DNA from: a virus
Direction: 5' to 3' (one strand)
Virus record (IMG/VR): IMGVR_UViG_3300012985_000027
Location: 1 to 25,025 of that record
Length of the DNA: 25,025 nt
Shown here: positions 1-4,674 of the stretch, one piece after another
Layout of the letters: each line of letters opens with the position of its first letter
Numbering within the stretch: the first letter of the stretch is position 1
The notes under the pieces: model-generated
What the model was told of the DNA's origin: nothing
Database searches by the model: none
Seen by the model: the letters and a program-made list of their open reading frames with translations, nothing else
Position numbers and translations under genes: made by a program

Positions 1-51
1 CCACTCGTAGGACGACCGTGGATGTCACACCCGGCATTCTTGGACGCCTAA
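1..51 (+). CDS. Possible 3' end of an upstream gene (partial)
   Basis: Frame 1 is open from the window edge to a TAA at 49-51, giving a 16-residue tail ending HPAFLDA. The other two forward frames also stop within 60 bases, so this could be chance. No function can be given. The stretch 52-177 that follows holds no gene I can support. Confidence 0.3.
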   Translation, partial: PLVGRPWMSHPAFLDA

Positions 52-177
52 TAGAGTAGAGGGTTCTTCTCTCTGAATGGCGGGGTCGAGCAACTGCGTT
101 CCCTCGCGGCAACACTTTTAGTAAGCCGGAGGCCAGTACAAGCGCCCGCTACTTATTCCCCGGCGAGGAACCAACGT

Positions 178-483
178 ATGGAAGCCATCATCGTCGGCCT
201 CGTCGGCGCAGCATCGGCTCTTGCCGTGCAAGGAGTCGGGTACTACTTCAACCGAAAGAGCGGATTGGCTCCCGTACAGGAAGCGTATCAGGACACTCTT
301 GAAGGTATGAACAAGGCACTCGGCACCAGAGTCACCGAACTTGAGAAGACCGTCTCGACCCTGACCGCTCAGAATGAGAAGTTGGCCGAGAAGGTCACCG
401 ACCTCGAAGCGGAGGTCCGCCGCCTCACCCGTGAGAACTACGACATGGCTCGTGAGTTGCTCAAGGCCGCACAAGGAAAGTAG
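178..483 (+). CDS. Small membrane-anchored coiled-coil protein
   Basis: The protein has 101 residues. Residues 1-25 are hydrophobic and rich in Ala, Gly and Val, which suggests one N-terminal membrane anchor. Residues from about 45 to 95 form a heptad-like coiled coil rich in Glu, Lys and Leu. A GAGGA ribosome site lies at a normal distance before the ATG. It is followed after one base by the membrane protein at 485, so the two are probably co-translated. Small anchored coiled coils beside short membrane proteins occur in phage lysis cassettes (spanin- or holin-like), but no lipobox or endolysin is visible here, so the role is unassigned. Confidence 0.75.
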   Translation: MEAIIVGLVGAASALAVQGVGYYFNRKSGLAPVQEAYQDTLEGMNKALGTRVTELEKTVSTLTAQNEKLAEKVTDLEAEVRRLTRENYDMARELLKAAQGK

Positions 484-484
484 C

Positions 485-793
485 ATGGACCTCTCGTTCC
501 TGAGTATCGTATCTCTGGCAACAGTCATCAGTGCGGTCCTCGGTGGACTCGGGCTCGGGTTCTACCTTGCCGGTGTCAACGGGAACAGGCCATTCATCAC
601 CGATAACGTCAACTCGTTCATGACGATGCTCGTCATTGGCGGGTCCTTCATCCTCCCGCTCATGACCGCCCGTCTCACAGAGGGCAGTCCCACCGCCCTG
701 AACTGGCTCGGTGCCCTCCTACTGTGGGTCATCTTCGCCGCCTCCACCGTGACGGGTAACATTCTCTCCACATCGAGGGGCCGCAGGGAATAG
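485..793 (+). CDS. Small integral membrane protein, copy A of a paralog pair
   Basis: The protein has 102 residues and about three hydrophobic segments (near residues 5-28, 45-62 and 70-92), ending in a basic SRGRRE tail. The ATG at 485 sits one base after the previous stop, with AGGAAAG upstream; the frame is open further upstream, but that part overlaps the preceding gene and is not used. It shares a pattern with the next gene: LGFYLA against LGLYLA, GGSFILPL against GLSFFLPL, TEGSPT against TESPT, then LLWVIFA against LWLAFA. A holin-like role is possible but unproven. Confidence 0.75.
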   Translation: MDLSFLSIVSLATVISAVLGGLGLGFYLAGVNGNRPFITDNVNSFMTMLVIGGSFILPLMTARLTEGSPTALNWLGALLLWVIFAASTVTGNILSTSRGRRE

Positions 794-799
794 AGTCTG

Positions 800-1135
800 A
801 TGGACTTCCTCGCCCAACTCATCGACATCATCGGCGTCTCGTTCTTCGTAGCGGTAGTGACCGGAATGTCGCTGGGCCTCTACCTCGCCGCCATCCACTC
901 GTTCGTTCCTATCCGGAGCCTGCGCCGCAGCCTCATCACGGATGCGGTCATCGGCCTGTCGTTCTTCCTGCCGCTCGCCATCCAGCGCGTGGTCACAGAG
1001 TCCCCGACTCTCGGGCCGGTTGCATGGACGGGCTTCACGGTGCTATGGTTGGCATTCGCCTTCACGGCGGACACGATGAACTACGTCATCTGCCGCTGGA
1101 AGCAGGGTCGCTTCAAGAAGAAGTTGCAAGACTAG
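800..1135 (+). CDS. Small integral membrane protein, copy B of a paralog pair
   Basis: The protein has 111 residues, about three hydrophobic segments and a strongly basic C-terminus (KQGRFKKKLQD) that should face the cytoplasm. It aligns along its length with the product of 485-793, so the two probably arose by tandem duplication. It starts six bases after that gene, and no strong ribosome site is seen, so coupling is likely. Its last codons overlap the -35 element of the promoter that appears to drive the tRNA array. Function is unknown; a membrane-permeabilising or superinfection role is only a guess. Confidence 0.75.
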   Translation: MDFLAQLIDIIGVSFFVAVVTGMSLGLYLAAIHSFVPIRSLRRSLITDAVIGLSFFLPLAIQRVVTESPTLGPVAWTGFTVLWLAFAFTADTMNYVICRWKQGRFKKKLQD

Positions 1136-1153
1136 TAGACTGTGTGATACAGT
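1124..1153 (+). promoter_or_regulatory. Extended -10 promoter for the tRNA array
   Basis: A TTGCAA -35 box at 1124-1129 is followed after 18 bases by TACAGT at 1148-1153, with the extended -10 dinucleotide TG at 1145-1146. The predicted start is near 1160, leaving a 45-base leader with a small hairpin (the CACC and GGTG arms lie around 1173-1186) before the first tRNA. The same architecture recurs at 2024, 2483 and 10920. Confidence 0.6.
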
Positions 1154-1204
1154 CTGCGACAGACCGGACTCCCACCGTAACGGGTGCATAGCGAGGTCTT
1201 CTAT

Positions 1205-1278
1205 CAGGGTATGGTGTAAAGGTTGCGCCGCCGCTTTGGGAGCGGACGATGAGGGTTCGAGTCCTTCTTCCCTGACCA
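1205..1278 (+). tRNA. tRNA-Pro(TGG)
   Basis: Cloverleaf with anticodon TGG at 1237-1239, G at position 37, T loop TTCGAGT and encoded CCA. The acceptor stem has a U.U mismatch at pair 6-67. Confidence 0.9.
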
Positions 1279-1280
1279 AT

Positions 1281-1357
1281 GGTGTTTGAAGTCAAACAGG
1301 TTGAGACACCGGGCTGTGAACCCGGTTAACTGGGTTCGAGTCCCAGCAATCACCCCA
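1281..1357 (+). tRNA. tRNA-His(GTG)
   Basis: Anticodon GTG at 1316-1318. The gene encodes the extra G(-1) at 1281, which faces C73 at 1354; this is the histidine identity pair. CCA is encoded. The acceptor stem has a U.U mismatch at pair 4-69. Confidence 0.9.
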
Positions 1358-1360
1358 ATA

Positions 1361-1435
1361 GCAGGCGGCTAGGTCGGTATCTGGCAAGGCTCATAACCTT
1401 CGCAATCCGAGTTCGACTCTCGGGCACTGCAACCA
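1361..1435 (+). tRNA. Degenerate tRNA with CAT anticodon (Met or Ile2)
   Basis: The anticodon loop with CAT at 1392-1394 and a perfect T arm (CCGAG/CTCGG) are present, and CCA ends at 1435. The acceptor stem pairs only at positions 1-4, an extra A precedes CCA, and the D and anticodon stems are crowded by one missing base. It may be a decaying gene. If active it could be tRNA-Met, or tRNA-Ile that reads ATA after lysidine modification. Confidence 0.55.
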
Positions 1436-1436
1436 T

Positions 1437-1468
1437 GGTCCCTTTCCGTTCTTGGGCGGGTAGGGGCC
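1437..1468 (+). other. Hairpin between tRNAs, possible tRNA relic
   Basis: GGTCCCT at 1437-1443 can pair over seven positions (one G-U) with AGGGGCC at 1462-1468 around 18 bases. The stem has acceptor length and starts, like the tRNAs, right after a CCAT. No anticodon or T arm is seen. Confidence 0.35.
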
Positions 1469-1473
1469 GACAT

Positions 1474-1549
1474 CTCTCTGTAGCACAGCGGATAGTGCGA
1501 GTGTTTCCTAAACACTAGGTCGAAGGTTCGAGTCCTTTCGGAGAGGCCA
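1474..1549 (+). tRNA. tRNA-Arg(CCT)
   Basis: Full cloverleaf, anticodon CCT at 1507-1509 reading AGG. The acceptor stem CTCTCTG pairs completely with CGGAGAG (one wobble). CCA is encoded. Confidence 0.93.
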
Positions 1550-1551
1550 AT

Positions 1552-1637
1552 GGAACCGTGGTGGAATGGTAAACACGCATCGCTGGAAACGATGAGTCCT
1601 CACGGGCGCGCAGGTTCGAGCCCTGCCGGTTCCGCCA
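1552..1637 (+). tRNA. tRNA-Ser(GGA)
   Basis: Class II tRNA with a long variable arm, anticodon GGA at 1585-1587, discriminator G and encoded CCA, all as expected for serine. Confidence 0.93.
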
Positions 1638-1639
1638 AT

Positions 1640-1724
1640 GGATGCTCGTAAAGGAGCACTAAACCGCCTCGAAAGCGGTGATTGCCGAGAGGCAGTAGGG
1701 GTTCGAGTCCCTTAGCATCCGCCA
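1640..1724 (+). tRNA. tRNA-Ser(CGA)
   Basis: Class II tRNA with a long variable arm, anticodon CGA at 1670-1672 reading TCG, discriminator G and encoded CCA. Confidence 0.93.
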
Positions 1725-1725
1725 T

Positions 1726-1810
1726 GGAAGCACCTACTGGTGCAGTTAGCCGATTGCTAATCGGTCAAGTCCGAAAGGGCGTACAGGTTCGAGTCCTGTT
1801 GCTTCCGCCA
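1726..1810 (+). tRNA. tRNA-Ser(GCT)
   Basis: Class II tRNA with a long variable arm, anticodon GCT at 1756-1758 reading AGC/AGT, discriminator G and encoded CCA. One base separates it from each neighbour. Confidence 0.93.
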
Positions 1811-1811
1811 T

Positions 1812-1888
1812 ACGTCCCTAGCGCAACTGGATAGCGCGACCGGCTTCTACCCGGTAGGTTGAGAGTTCGAGTCTCTCGGGATGTGCCA
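1812..1888 (+). tRNA. tRNA-Arg(TCT)
   Basis: Full cloverleaf, anticodon TCT at 1846-1848 reading AGA/AGG. The acceptor stem ACGTCCC pairs with GGGATGT. CCA is encoded. Confidence 0.93.
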
Positions 1889-1889
1889 T

Positions 1890-1965
1890 GGCTCCTTACC
1901 CAAGCGGTTAAGGGCTGCGTCTGCAAAGCGCGTGTTCGTCGGTTCGAGTCCGACAGGAGCCTCCA
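1890..1965 (+). tRNA. tRNA-Cys(GCA)
   Basis: Full cloverleaf, anticodon GCA at 1923-1925, the discriminator is U as in cysteine tRNAs, and CCA is encoded. It is the last tRNA of the first sub-block; a 100-base gap with a promoter follows. Confidence 0.93.
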
Positions 1966-2023
1966 ATAACGACTACCACCGTGTAGGTCAGCCGGACGCG
2001 CGAAGTGCACTTAAATGAGCGGG

Positions 2024-2053
2024 TTGCAGGCATCGGTCGAGTTGTGCTACGAT
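2024..2053 (+). promoter_or_regulatory. Extended -10 promoter inside the tRNA array
   Basis: TTGCAG at 2024-2029, an 18-base spacer, then TACGAT at 2048-2053 with TG at 2045-2046. The predicted start is just before the tRNA at 2066. An inverted repeat (GAAGTGC at 2002-2008, GCACTTC at 2056-2062) brackets the site and could be an operator or a leader hairpin. Confidence 0.55.
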
Positions 2054-2065
2054 ACGCACTTCAAT

Positions 2066-2141
2066 CAGGGATTAGCGCAGTTGGTAGCGCAAGGCACTGG
2101 GGGTGCCGAGGTCGCAGGTTCGAGTCCTGCATTCCTGACCA
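2066..2141 (+). tRNA. tRNA-Pro(GGG)
   Basis: Full cloverleaf, anticodon GGG at 2099-2101 with G37. The acceptor stem CAGGGAT pairs with ATTCCTG. CCA is encoded. Confidence 0.92.
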
Positions 2142-2143
2142 AT

Positions 2144-2229
2144 GGGGCCGTATATCACTAAGGACGTGACCGTGGCTGTAAACCACGCGCCATTCGGCTG
2201 GGTGAGTTCGATACTCACAGTCCCCACCA
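2144..2229 (+). tRNA. tRNA-Tyr(GTA)
   Basis: Class II tRNA with a long variable arm, anticodon GTA at 2178-2180, discriminator A and encoded CCA. The acceptor stem has C.U at pair 5-68 and G.A at pair 7-66. Confidence 0.9.
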
Positions 2230-2236
2230 ATAGGTT

Positions 2237-2311
2237 GCGAACTAATCCGGTGGGACCGGAAGCCGCCTCCAAAGCGGCCAGTTCGGGGTTCGAGTCCTCC
2301 GCTTCCTGCCA
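2237..2311 (+). tRNA. tRNA-Trp(CCA), poorly paired acceptor stem
   Basis: Anticodon CCA at 2269-2271 in a perfect stem (GCCGC/GCGGC), D stem TCCG/CGGA, discriminator G and encoded CCA. Counting back from the D stem puts base 1 at 2237, which gives C.C mismatches at pairs 2-71 and 6-67 and another C.C at 49-65. An alternative 5' strand at 2232-2238 pairs at five of seven positions but leaves seven extra bases before the D arm. Confidence 0.8.
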
Positions 2312-2313
2312 AT

Positions 2314-2388
2314 GCCTTCCTAGCACAATGGTAGTGCAATGCTTTCGTAAAGCATAGGTTCACGGTTCGAGTCCGTGGGTTGGCTCCA
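2314..2388 (+). tRNA. tRNA-Thr(CGT)
   Basis: Full cloverleaf, anticodon CGT at 2346-2348 reading ACG, encoded CCA. The acceptor stem GCCTTCC/GGTTGGC has two adjacent U.U mismatches at pairs 4-69 and 5-68. Confidence 0.9.
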
Positions 2389-2390
2389 AT

Positions 2391-2473
2391 GCCCTTGTGG
2401 TGAAATCGGCAAACACGCTGCGCTCAAACCGCAGTCCGCAAGGTTACAGGTTCGAGTCCTGTCAGGGGTACCA
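2391..2473 (+). tRNA. tRNA-Leu(CAA)
   Basis: Class II tRNA with a variable arm, anticodon CAA at 2425-2427 reading TTG, discriminator A and encoded CCA. TTG is a common leucine codon in the structural genes downstream. Confidence 0.93.
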
Positions 2474-2482
2474 AACAAGCAG

Positions 2483-2511
2483 TTGCAATCTCTAGCCCAC
2501 TGTGCTAGACT
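2483..2511 (+). promoter_or_regulatory. Extended -10 promoter for the RNase P RNA
   Basis: TTGCAA at 2483-2488, a 17-base spacer, then TAGACT at 2506-2511 with TG at 2503-2504. The predicted start, about 7 bases after the -10 box, coincides with the first base of the P1 helix at 2518. That agreement between promoter and RNA structure supports both calls. Confidence 0.7.
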
Positions 2512-2517
2512 GCGCTC

Positions 2518-2854
2518 TAGCAGTTGGAAAGACCGTCGCGCATATCCACCGATGACTTGTCTCGGTAGGTGAGTGAGGAAGGTCGGCGCAACCAGAGCCA
2601 GCCTAGAGGTTAACGGCCTTCCGGGGTGACCCGCGATACGGCAACAGTGACGAACCGACGTAATGGTCGGGTGAAACGGGCGACAGATTAGGTGTTGAAA
2701 GTCGGACAGAGCACACCGAGGCTCGGGTGCTGTCGGTAGACGAAAGAGAGTTGTCGGGTAACCGCCAACCAAGTTGGATGACGGTCCCCTGTTGTGGGAG
2801 GCTAACGCCACTTGAACCACAGGGTGACAGAACGCCGCCTAATGAGAACTGCTA
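2518..2854 (+). ncRNA. rnpB: RNase P RNA (bacterial type A-like, reduced)
   Basis: This is the catalytic RNA that cuts 5' leaders from tRNA precursors. P1: bases 2518-2525 pair with 2847-2854 over 8 pairs. P2: GACCGTC (2531-2537) pairs perfectly with GACGGTC (2780-2786). P3 is a hairpin at 2546-2569. The conserved CR-I block GAGTGAGGAAGGTC (2571-2584) leads into P4, where 2582-2588 with U2583 bulged pairs with 2833-2838 (GG-U-CGGCG region against CGCCGC). CR-V is ACAGAAC at 2827-2833. CR-II is ACAGTGACGAACCG from 2644. P9 is CGGG-GTGA-CCCG at 2622-2633 and P18 is CCAAC-CAA-GTTGG at 2765-2777. GGT at 2735-2737 within GTCGGTAGAC is a candidate for the L15 element that pairs with tRNA CCA. About 337 bases is slightly shorter than usual; P12-P14 and P16-P17 look reduced or missing. 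The protein subunit is not encoded in this window. Confidence 0.9.
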
Positions 2855-2861
2855 ATACGAT

Positions 2862-2936
2862 TACGGAATGGCCAAATGGTAAGGCTTCACGCTCTGAACG
2901 TGAGAACTCTAGGTTCGAGTCCTAGTTCCGTAGCCA
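2862..2936 (+). tRNA. tRNA-Gln(CTG)
   Basis: Full cloverleaf, anticodon CTG at 2894-2896. The acceptor stem TACGGAA pairs fully with TTCCGTA. CCA is encoded. It begins 7 bases after the end of the RNase P RNA, so both may share a transcript. Confidence 0.93.
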
Positions 2937-2938
2937 AT

Positions 2939-3014
2939 GCTCCCGCAGTCTGCGGGTAGGGATGCCACCTTGTCACGGTGGAGTCAGGGGGTTCGAGTCC
3001 CCTCGGGAGCGCCA
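2939..3014 (+). tRNA. tRNA-Asp(GTC)
   Basis: Full cloverleaf, anticodon GTC at 2972-2974, discriminator G as in aspartate tRNAs, encoded CCA. Confidence 0.94.
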
Positions 3015-3016
3015 AT

Positions 3017-3092
3017 ACCTACTTAGCACAATGGATAGTGCATCGCGCTACGAACGCGGGGGTTGGGGGTTCGAGTCCTCTAGTAGGTGCCA
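3017..3092 (+). tRNA. tRNA-Arg(ACG)
   Basis: Full cloverleaf, anticodon ACG at 3050-3052. A34 would be converted to inosine by the host deaminase TadA to read CGT, CGC and CGA. The acceptor stem is perfect and CCA is encoded. Confidence 0.93.
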
Positions 3093-3094
3093 AT

Positions 3095-3170
3095 GCTTGG
3101 GTAACTCAGTTGGTAGAGTGCGGGCTTGAAACACCCGATGCCACAGGTTCGAGTCCTGTCCGAAGCACCA
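3095..3170 (+). tRNA. tRNA-Phe(GAA)
   Basis: Best read with a seven-base loop giving anticodon GAA at 3128-3130; position 31-39 is then C.A. A TGA reading would be serine, but the class II variable arm is absent. G.G mismatch at acceptor pair 5-68. CCA is encoded. Confidence 0.85.
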
Positions 3171-3172
3171 AT

Positions 3173-3247
3173 GGGCTTGTAGTGATATAGGTAGCATGGC
3201 GCACTTGCAATGCGCACGACAGGGTTCGAGTCCCTGCTGGTCCACCA
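3173..3247 (+). tRNA. tRNA-Ala(TGC)
   Basis: Anticodon TGC at 3206-3208. The acceptor stem carries the G3.U70 alanine identity pair, discriminator A and encoded CCA, with a U.U mismatch at pair 6-67. Confidence 0.92.
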
Positions 3248-3249
3248 AT

Positions 3250-3325
3250 ACTGATGTAGTTGCAACGGCTACAACGTCGGCTTGCCAAGTCGAAGGTCCG
3301 GGTTCGACCCCCGGTATCAGTACCA
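3250..3325 (+). tRNA. tRNA-Gly(GCC)
   Basis: Full cloverleaf, anticodon GCC at 3284-3286, encoded CCA. Discriminator is A, where bacterial glycine tRNAs usually carry U. Confidence 0.9.
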
Positions 3326-3326
3326 T

Positions 3327-3400
3327 ACTCGTGTCCTTCAATGGTAGGAGGGGCGGCTGTTAACCGTCTAATCTTGGTTCGAGTCCAAGCGTGAGTGCCA
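3327..3400 (+). tRNA. tRNA-Asn(GTT)
   Basis: Full cloverleaf, anticodon GTT at 3359-3361, discriminator G, encoded CCA. Confidence 0.93.
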
Positions 3401-3402
3401 AT

Positions 3403-3477
3403 CAGAGTGTAGTGTAATGGCTGCATGGCCCGTTCGGGACGGGGCGGTTGCAGGTTCGAGTCCTGCCATTCTGACCA
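3403..3477 (+). tRNA. tRNA-Pro(CGG)
   Basis: Full cloverleaf, anticodon CGG at 3435-3437 with G37. The acceptor stem CAGAGTG pairs with CATTCTG. CCA is encoded. Confidence 0.93.
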
Positions 3478-3479
3478 AT

Positions 3480-3556
3480 GTTCGATTAGCGCAGTCGGTT
3501 AGCGCACCGCCTTGACATGGCGGGGGTCGTGAGTTCGAGTCTCACATTGAACACCA
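3480..3556 (+). tRNA. tRNA-Val(GAC)
   Basis: Full cloverleaf, anticodon GAC at 3514-3516, discriminator A, encoded CCA. Confidence 0.93.
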
Positions 3557-3558
3557 AT

Positions 3559-3634
3559 GCCGCCTTGGCCAAACTGGCAAGGCACCGCCCTCTCAAGGCG
3601 GAAAGTACGGGTTCGAGTCCCGTAGGCGGTACCA
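3559..3634 (+). tRNA. tRNA-Glu(CTC)
   Basis: Full cloverleaf, anticodon CTC at 3592-3594, encoded CCA. Reads GAG only; a second glutamate tRNA (TTC) lies at 4258. Confidence 0.92.
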
Positions 3635-3636
3635 AT

Positions 3637-3711
3637 GGGCCGGTAGCACAATGGTGGTGCAGGTGGTTCTTACCCATCCGGTTGACGGTTCGAGCCCGTC
3701 TCGGCTCTCCA
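3637..3711 (+). tRNA. tRNA-Lys(CTT)
   Basis: Full cloverleaf, anticodon CTT at 3669-3671, encoded CCA. It reads AAG, the lysine codon used almost exclusively by the phage genes in this window; no tRNA-Lys(TTT) is present. Confidence 0.92.
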
Positions 3712-3712
3712 T

Positions 3713-3788
3713 ACTCTTGCAGCACGATGGTTCGTGCAACGCACTGATACTGCGCAGGTTAGAGGTTCGAGTCCTCTCAGGAGTACCA
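3713..3788 (+). tRNA. tRNA-Ile(GAT)
   Basis: Full cloverleaf, anticodon GAT at 3746-3748, discriminator A, encoded CCA. The outermost anticodon-stem pair is A.C. Confidence 0.92.
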
Positions 3789-3790
3789 AT

Positions 3791-3866
3791 GCTCGCGTGG
3801 CGCAATGGTTAGCGCATCTCTTTTACACAGAGAGGGTTCAAGGTTCGAGTCCTTGCGGGAGTACCA
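3791..3866 (+). tRNA. tRNA-Val(TAC)
   Basis: Anticodon TAC at 3824-3826 in a perfect stem, encoded CCA. G.G mismatch at acceptor pair 5-68. Confidence 0.92.
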
Positions 3867-3868
3867 AT

Positions 3869-3953
3869 CTTCGAGTGGTGAAATGGCAAACACGCTAGGT
3901 CGAGAGCCTAGTGCTGAACAGGCTTGTGGGTTCGAGTCCCACCTTGAAGACCA
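3869..3953 (+). tRNA. tRNA-Leu(GAG) with C33
   Basis: Class II tRNA with a variable arm, anticodon GAG at 3902-3904, perfect anticodon stem CTAGG/CCTAG, encoded CCA. Position 33 at 3901 is C instead of the near-universal U. Confidence 0.9.
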
Positions 3954-3955
3954 AT

Positions 3956-4030
3956 GCCCACATAGCACAAAGGCAGTGCACGTCCTTGGTAAGGACGAGG
4001 TTCTGAGTTCGAGTCTCAGTGTCGGCTCCA
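3956..4030 (+). tRNA. tRNA-Thr(GGT)
   Basis: Full cloverleaf, anticodon GGT at 3988-3990, encoded CCA. C.C mismatch at acceptor pair 4-69. Confidence 0.91.
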
Positions 4031-4031
4031 T

Positions 4032-4118
4032 ACCCGTCTGGTGAAACAGGCAAACACACTGGCCTCAGAAGCCAGCGCCCGAAAGGGCTTGAGGGTTCAA
4101 CTCCCTCGATGGGTACCA
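4032..4118 (+). tRNA. tRNA-Leu(CAG)
   Basis: Class II tRNA with a long variable arm, anticodon CAG at 4066-4068, T loop TTCAACT, encoded CCA. Confidence 0.93.
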
Positions 4119-4121
4119 AAT

Positions 4122-4198
4122 GCGGGACTGTTGTTCAACGGTTAGCAATGCTGGCTTCCAACCAGCGAGTACCGGTTCGAGTCCGGTGTCCCGTTCCA
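4122..4198 (+). tRNA. tRNA-Gly(TCC)
   Basis: Full cloverleaf, anticodon TCC at 4157-4159, discriminator U, encoded CCA. Confidence 0.92.
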
Positions 4199-4200
4199 TG

Positions 4201-4255
4201 GGCCTCTGTCCGGCTGGTACCGGGCTCGCGGTGTGAGTCCGCAGGGGCCGCTTCA
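4201..4255 (+). other. tRNA-like element lacking the anticodon arm
   Basis: A 7-pair acceptor-like stem (GGCCTCT at 4201-4207 with AGGGGCC at 4243-4249) encloses a D-arm-like hairpin (CCGG-CTGGTA-CCGG, 4210-4223) and a T-arm-like hairpin (GCGG-TGTGAGT-CCGC, 4228-4242). There is no anticodon arm. The 3' end reads G-CTTCA instead of a discriminator plus CCA, and T precedes the element by two bases. It sits in line between tRNA-Gly and tRNA-Glu. It may be a tRNA whose anticodon domain was deleted, or a retained tRNA mimic. Confidence 0.55.
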
Positions 4256-4257
4256 AT

Positions 4258-4334
4258 GTCGCTTTCGTCTAGTGGTCTAGGATGCCCGACTTTCAATCGG
4301 GAAGACAAGGGTTCGACTCCCTTAAGCGGTACCA
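4258..4334 (+). tRNA. tRNA-Glu(TTC)
   Basis: Full cloverleaf, anticodon TTC at 4292-4294, encoded CCA. The acceptor stem GTCGCTT pairs with AAGCGGT using two wobbles. Confidence 0.92.
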
Positions 4335-4336
4335 AT

Positions 4337-4410
4337 GCACCTATCGTTCAATGGTAGGACAGAGCCTTTGTAACGCTCTGATGCGGGTTCAACTCCTGCT
4401 GGGTGCTCCA
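4337..4410 (+). tRNA. tRNA-Thr(TGT)
   Basis: Anticodon TGT at 4369-4371, T loop TTCAACT, encoded CCA. The anticodon-stem closing pair 31-39 is C.C. Confidence 0.9.
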
Positions 4411-4674
4411 TGCCCGGTGCTTCGTGCTGTAGCGGTTCCAAGCCGCGACCGGGTTACACTACATACGGCTAAGGCTGGGTGCGGAACTCGAACCCCCCGG
4501 CTACGCCCAAGGGCGCAGAAGACCTCCGGGCGACTGCGGGCTCGTGCTGGAAACGGCGGCGATGGTGGACTCCCTACACACCAACTACATTGTGGTACTC
4601 CTGTTGGAGCCAGCGTCAACCGTAACATCGTAGGGTTGGGGCAGCGGCTGTGAAGGTGGGGGGCGGTGCTTAAT
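4411..4674. other. 264-base gap in the tRNA array, structured, no assigned gene
   Basis: No convincing tRNA or protein gene is seen on either strand. Local structure is strong: CCCGGT (4413-4418) pairs with ACCGGG (4448-4453) around an inner GCGG/CCGC hairpin at 4432-4446 whose seven-base loop resembles an anticodon loop, and CGCCC-AA-GGGCG lies near 4506-4517. GCTGG near 4546 can pair with CCAGC near 4611. On the minus strand near 4480-4495 there is a T-arm-like GGTTCGAGTTCC, without a cloverleaf around it. It could be relics of several tRNAs or an unknown small RNA. Confidence 0.4.

Noticed and set aside
374-484. Upstream extension of the membrane protein frame at 485
   Set aside because: It overlaps the coiled-coil gene, is Arg/Ser-rich shadow sequence, and ATG 485 has its own ribosome site.
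4470-4550. tRNA gene on the minus strand suggested by GGTTCGAGTTCC
   Set aside because: No CCA or discriminator at the expected distance, T stem poorly paired, and no matching acceptor 5' strand.
4411-4674. Possible tmRNA between tRNA-Thr and tRNA-Met
   Set aside because: No tRNA-Ala-like ends, no G3.U70-type acceptor pair, no tag reading frame ending in LAA-type residues next to a pseudoknot.
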